From: Myxococcales bacterium
Lineage (GTDB): Bacteria > Myxococcota > Polyangia > Polyangiales > Polyangiaceae
Reading direction: 5' to 3'
DNA: 64,000 nt
Assembly (NCBI GenBank): GCA_003151595.1
Contig: PLXW01000055.1
Location: forward strand, 7,635 to 71,634
Shown: piece by piece, positions 63,157 through 64,000 of the stretch
Layout of the letters: each line of letters starts with the position of its first letter
Position numbering within the stretch: position 1 is the stretch's first letter
Made by a program: the position numbers and the translations under genes
Notes under the pieces: generated by a model
What the model was told of the DNA's origin: nothing
The model's input: only the letters and a program-made list of their open reading frames with translations
Database searches by the model: none

Positions 63157-64000
63157 GTGATCTTCGTCTTCCCCGTCTATCTGCTGGTCTTGCTGGTCTT
63201 CATCAACCGGTATTTCGGCGGCATGCTGTTGAAGCGAATCAAGGGTGTCGACTTCGACGCGACGATCGAAGGGTACGAGCCCACAGTCACCGTCGTCGTC
63301 CCGCTCTTCAACGAGGGGGAGGGGATCTACCAGACCATCAAGAGTCTCCTCGCGCAGGAGTACCCGGCGGACAAGCTGAACGTGATCGTCGTCGACGATT
63401 GCTCCACCGACGACAGCTACGCGTGGGCGAAGCGCGCCGAGGCCGAGATGCCGTCGCGGGTGCGTGCGATTCGCAACCCGTACAACATGGGGAAGCGCCG
63501 CGGGATCAACCACGCAGTCCGGCACGCGACCTCGGAAATCATCGTCTCGGTCGACTCTGATGTCATCGTCGAGCGTAGCGCCGTGCGAAAGCTCGTCGCG
63601 CGGTTCACTCGCCCCGAGATTGCCGCGGTCGGCGGGCGCGTCTGCGTGTCCAATCCCCACGAGAATTGGCTCACGCGGATGCAGACCATCAAATATTATT
63701 TCGGGTACGAGTACCTGAAGAACCTCGAGAGGTACTTCTCGAGCGTCATGTGCCTCTCTGGGTGCCTCACGGCGTACCGCAGGCACGTGCTCATCGAGCT
63801 CGAGCCCATCCTCGAGGATCGAAACGTCTTCGGTGTGCCGATCAAGTACGGCGAAGATCGCTTCCTCACGCGGCAGGTCGTGAAGGCGGGCTACGCGACG
63901 ACGCTCACGCTCGACGCCATCTGCTGGACCGTGGCCCCGAACACGATGACGAAGTACTTCGCCCAGCAGTTGCGGTGGCGCCGCTCGAACCTGATCGACT
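63157..64000 (+). CDS. Hyaluronan/cellulose-synthase-like GT2 (3' end cut)
   Basis: 281 codons visible, starting at GTG 63157 with GAGGA 10 nt upstream. An N-terminal helix (IFVFPVYLLVLLVFIN) precedes the GT-A domain: VPLFNEGEG, VVDDCSTDD, VDSDVIVE (DxD), SGCLTAYRR, YGEDRFLT (about 231) and QLRWRRS (about 271), the processive Q(Q/R)xRW class. GEDR is typical of class I hyaluronan synthases. Further membrane helices should follow beyond the window. With the upstream UDP-sugar dehydrogenase, it probably makes an acidic exopolysaccharide. Confidence 0.93.
   Translation, partial: MIFVFPVYLLVLLVFINRYFGGMLLKRIKGVDFDATIEGYEPTVTVVVPLFNEGEGIYQTIKSLLAQEYPADKLNVIVVDDCSTDDSYAWAKRAEAEMPSRVRAIRNPYNMGKRRGINHAVRHATSEIIVSVDSDVIVERSAVRKLVARFTRPEIAAVGGRVCVSNPHENWLTRMQTIKYYFGYEYLKNLERYFSSVMCLSGCLTAYRRHVLIELEPILEDRNVFGVPIKYGEDRFLTRQVVKAGYATTLTLDAICWTVAPNTMTKYFAQQLRWRRSNLID

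Overview
The window is high-GC DNA (roughly two thirds G+C), densely coded on both strands. No gap without a gene exceeds about 300 bases, and I saw no rRNA, tRNA, insertion sequence, prophage or CRISPR array. The content points to a predatory or soil-type Myxococcota, most likely class Polyangia (Labilithrix- or Sandaracinus-like). The clues are the many lipoproteins with Asp/Gly/Ala-rich linkers and Cys-rich domains, a serine protease with a C-terminal tail of the MYXO-CTERM kind, and a truncated zinc-finger Ser/Thr kinase. This taxonomic call is inference.

Layout. (1) 1-8484, minus strand: a Tad/Flp type IVb pilus operon. It reads from two 59-60 aa pilins through prepilin peptidase, TadE/TadG-like pseudopilins, CpaB and the CpaC secretin to an FHA-CpaF ATPase cut by the left edge. 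(2) 8735-13748: multi-spanning GT-C/GT87-type membrane proteins, two lipoproteins and an unknown protein coupled to polA. (3) 13748-21549: DNA polymerase I with a degenerate proofreading site, a HemJ/CopD-like protein, secreted proteins and a TonB-like protein. (4) 21702-27973: a glucan/glycogen module (malQ, glgX, small helical protein, pgi) and a small winged-helix-like protein. (5) 28046-37701: an FAD oxidoreductase, a four-gene UbiB-DUF4403 operon, an amino acid permease, a four-repeat Cys-rich lipoprotein, a GT4 glycosyltransferase, a zinc-ribbon protein and a ferredoxin.

(6) 37733-46262 is the most interesting region, a polyhydroxyalkanoate (PHA) locus. A seven-gene minus-strand operon runs lipoprotein, lipoprotein alpha/beta hydrolase, outer-membrane barrel, paralogous lipoprotein, short phasin-like protein, acyl-CoA ligase, PHA synthase. 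It is divergent from phaR, which is followed by a phasin. The operon promoter and the phasin promoter have the same layout: TTGACA, 16 bp, TATCTT, with a TTGTGC-N3-GCACAA palindrome 7-8 bp upstream of the -35. This is probably the PhaR operator, and it would place envelope proteins and PHA enzymes under one regulator.

(7) 46278-61724: an M13 metalloprotease, housekeeping genes (rbgA, selO), a lipase, a kinase remnant, two paralogous lipoproteins that carry one CxxCH haem motif next to beta-propeller-like repeats, more Asp/Gly-linker lipoproteins and a GH18 chitinase-like lipoprotein. (8) 61863-64000: a UDP-sugar dehydrogenase and a hyaluronan-synthase-like GT2 cut by the right edge, probably the start of an exopolysaccharide locus.

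All calls come from reading translations and motifs by eye. No database search was possible.
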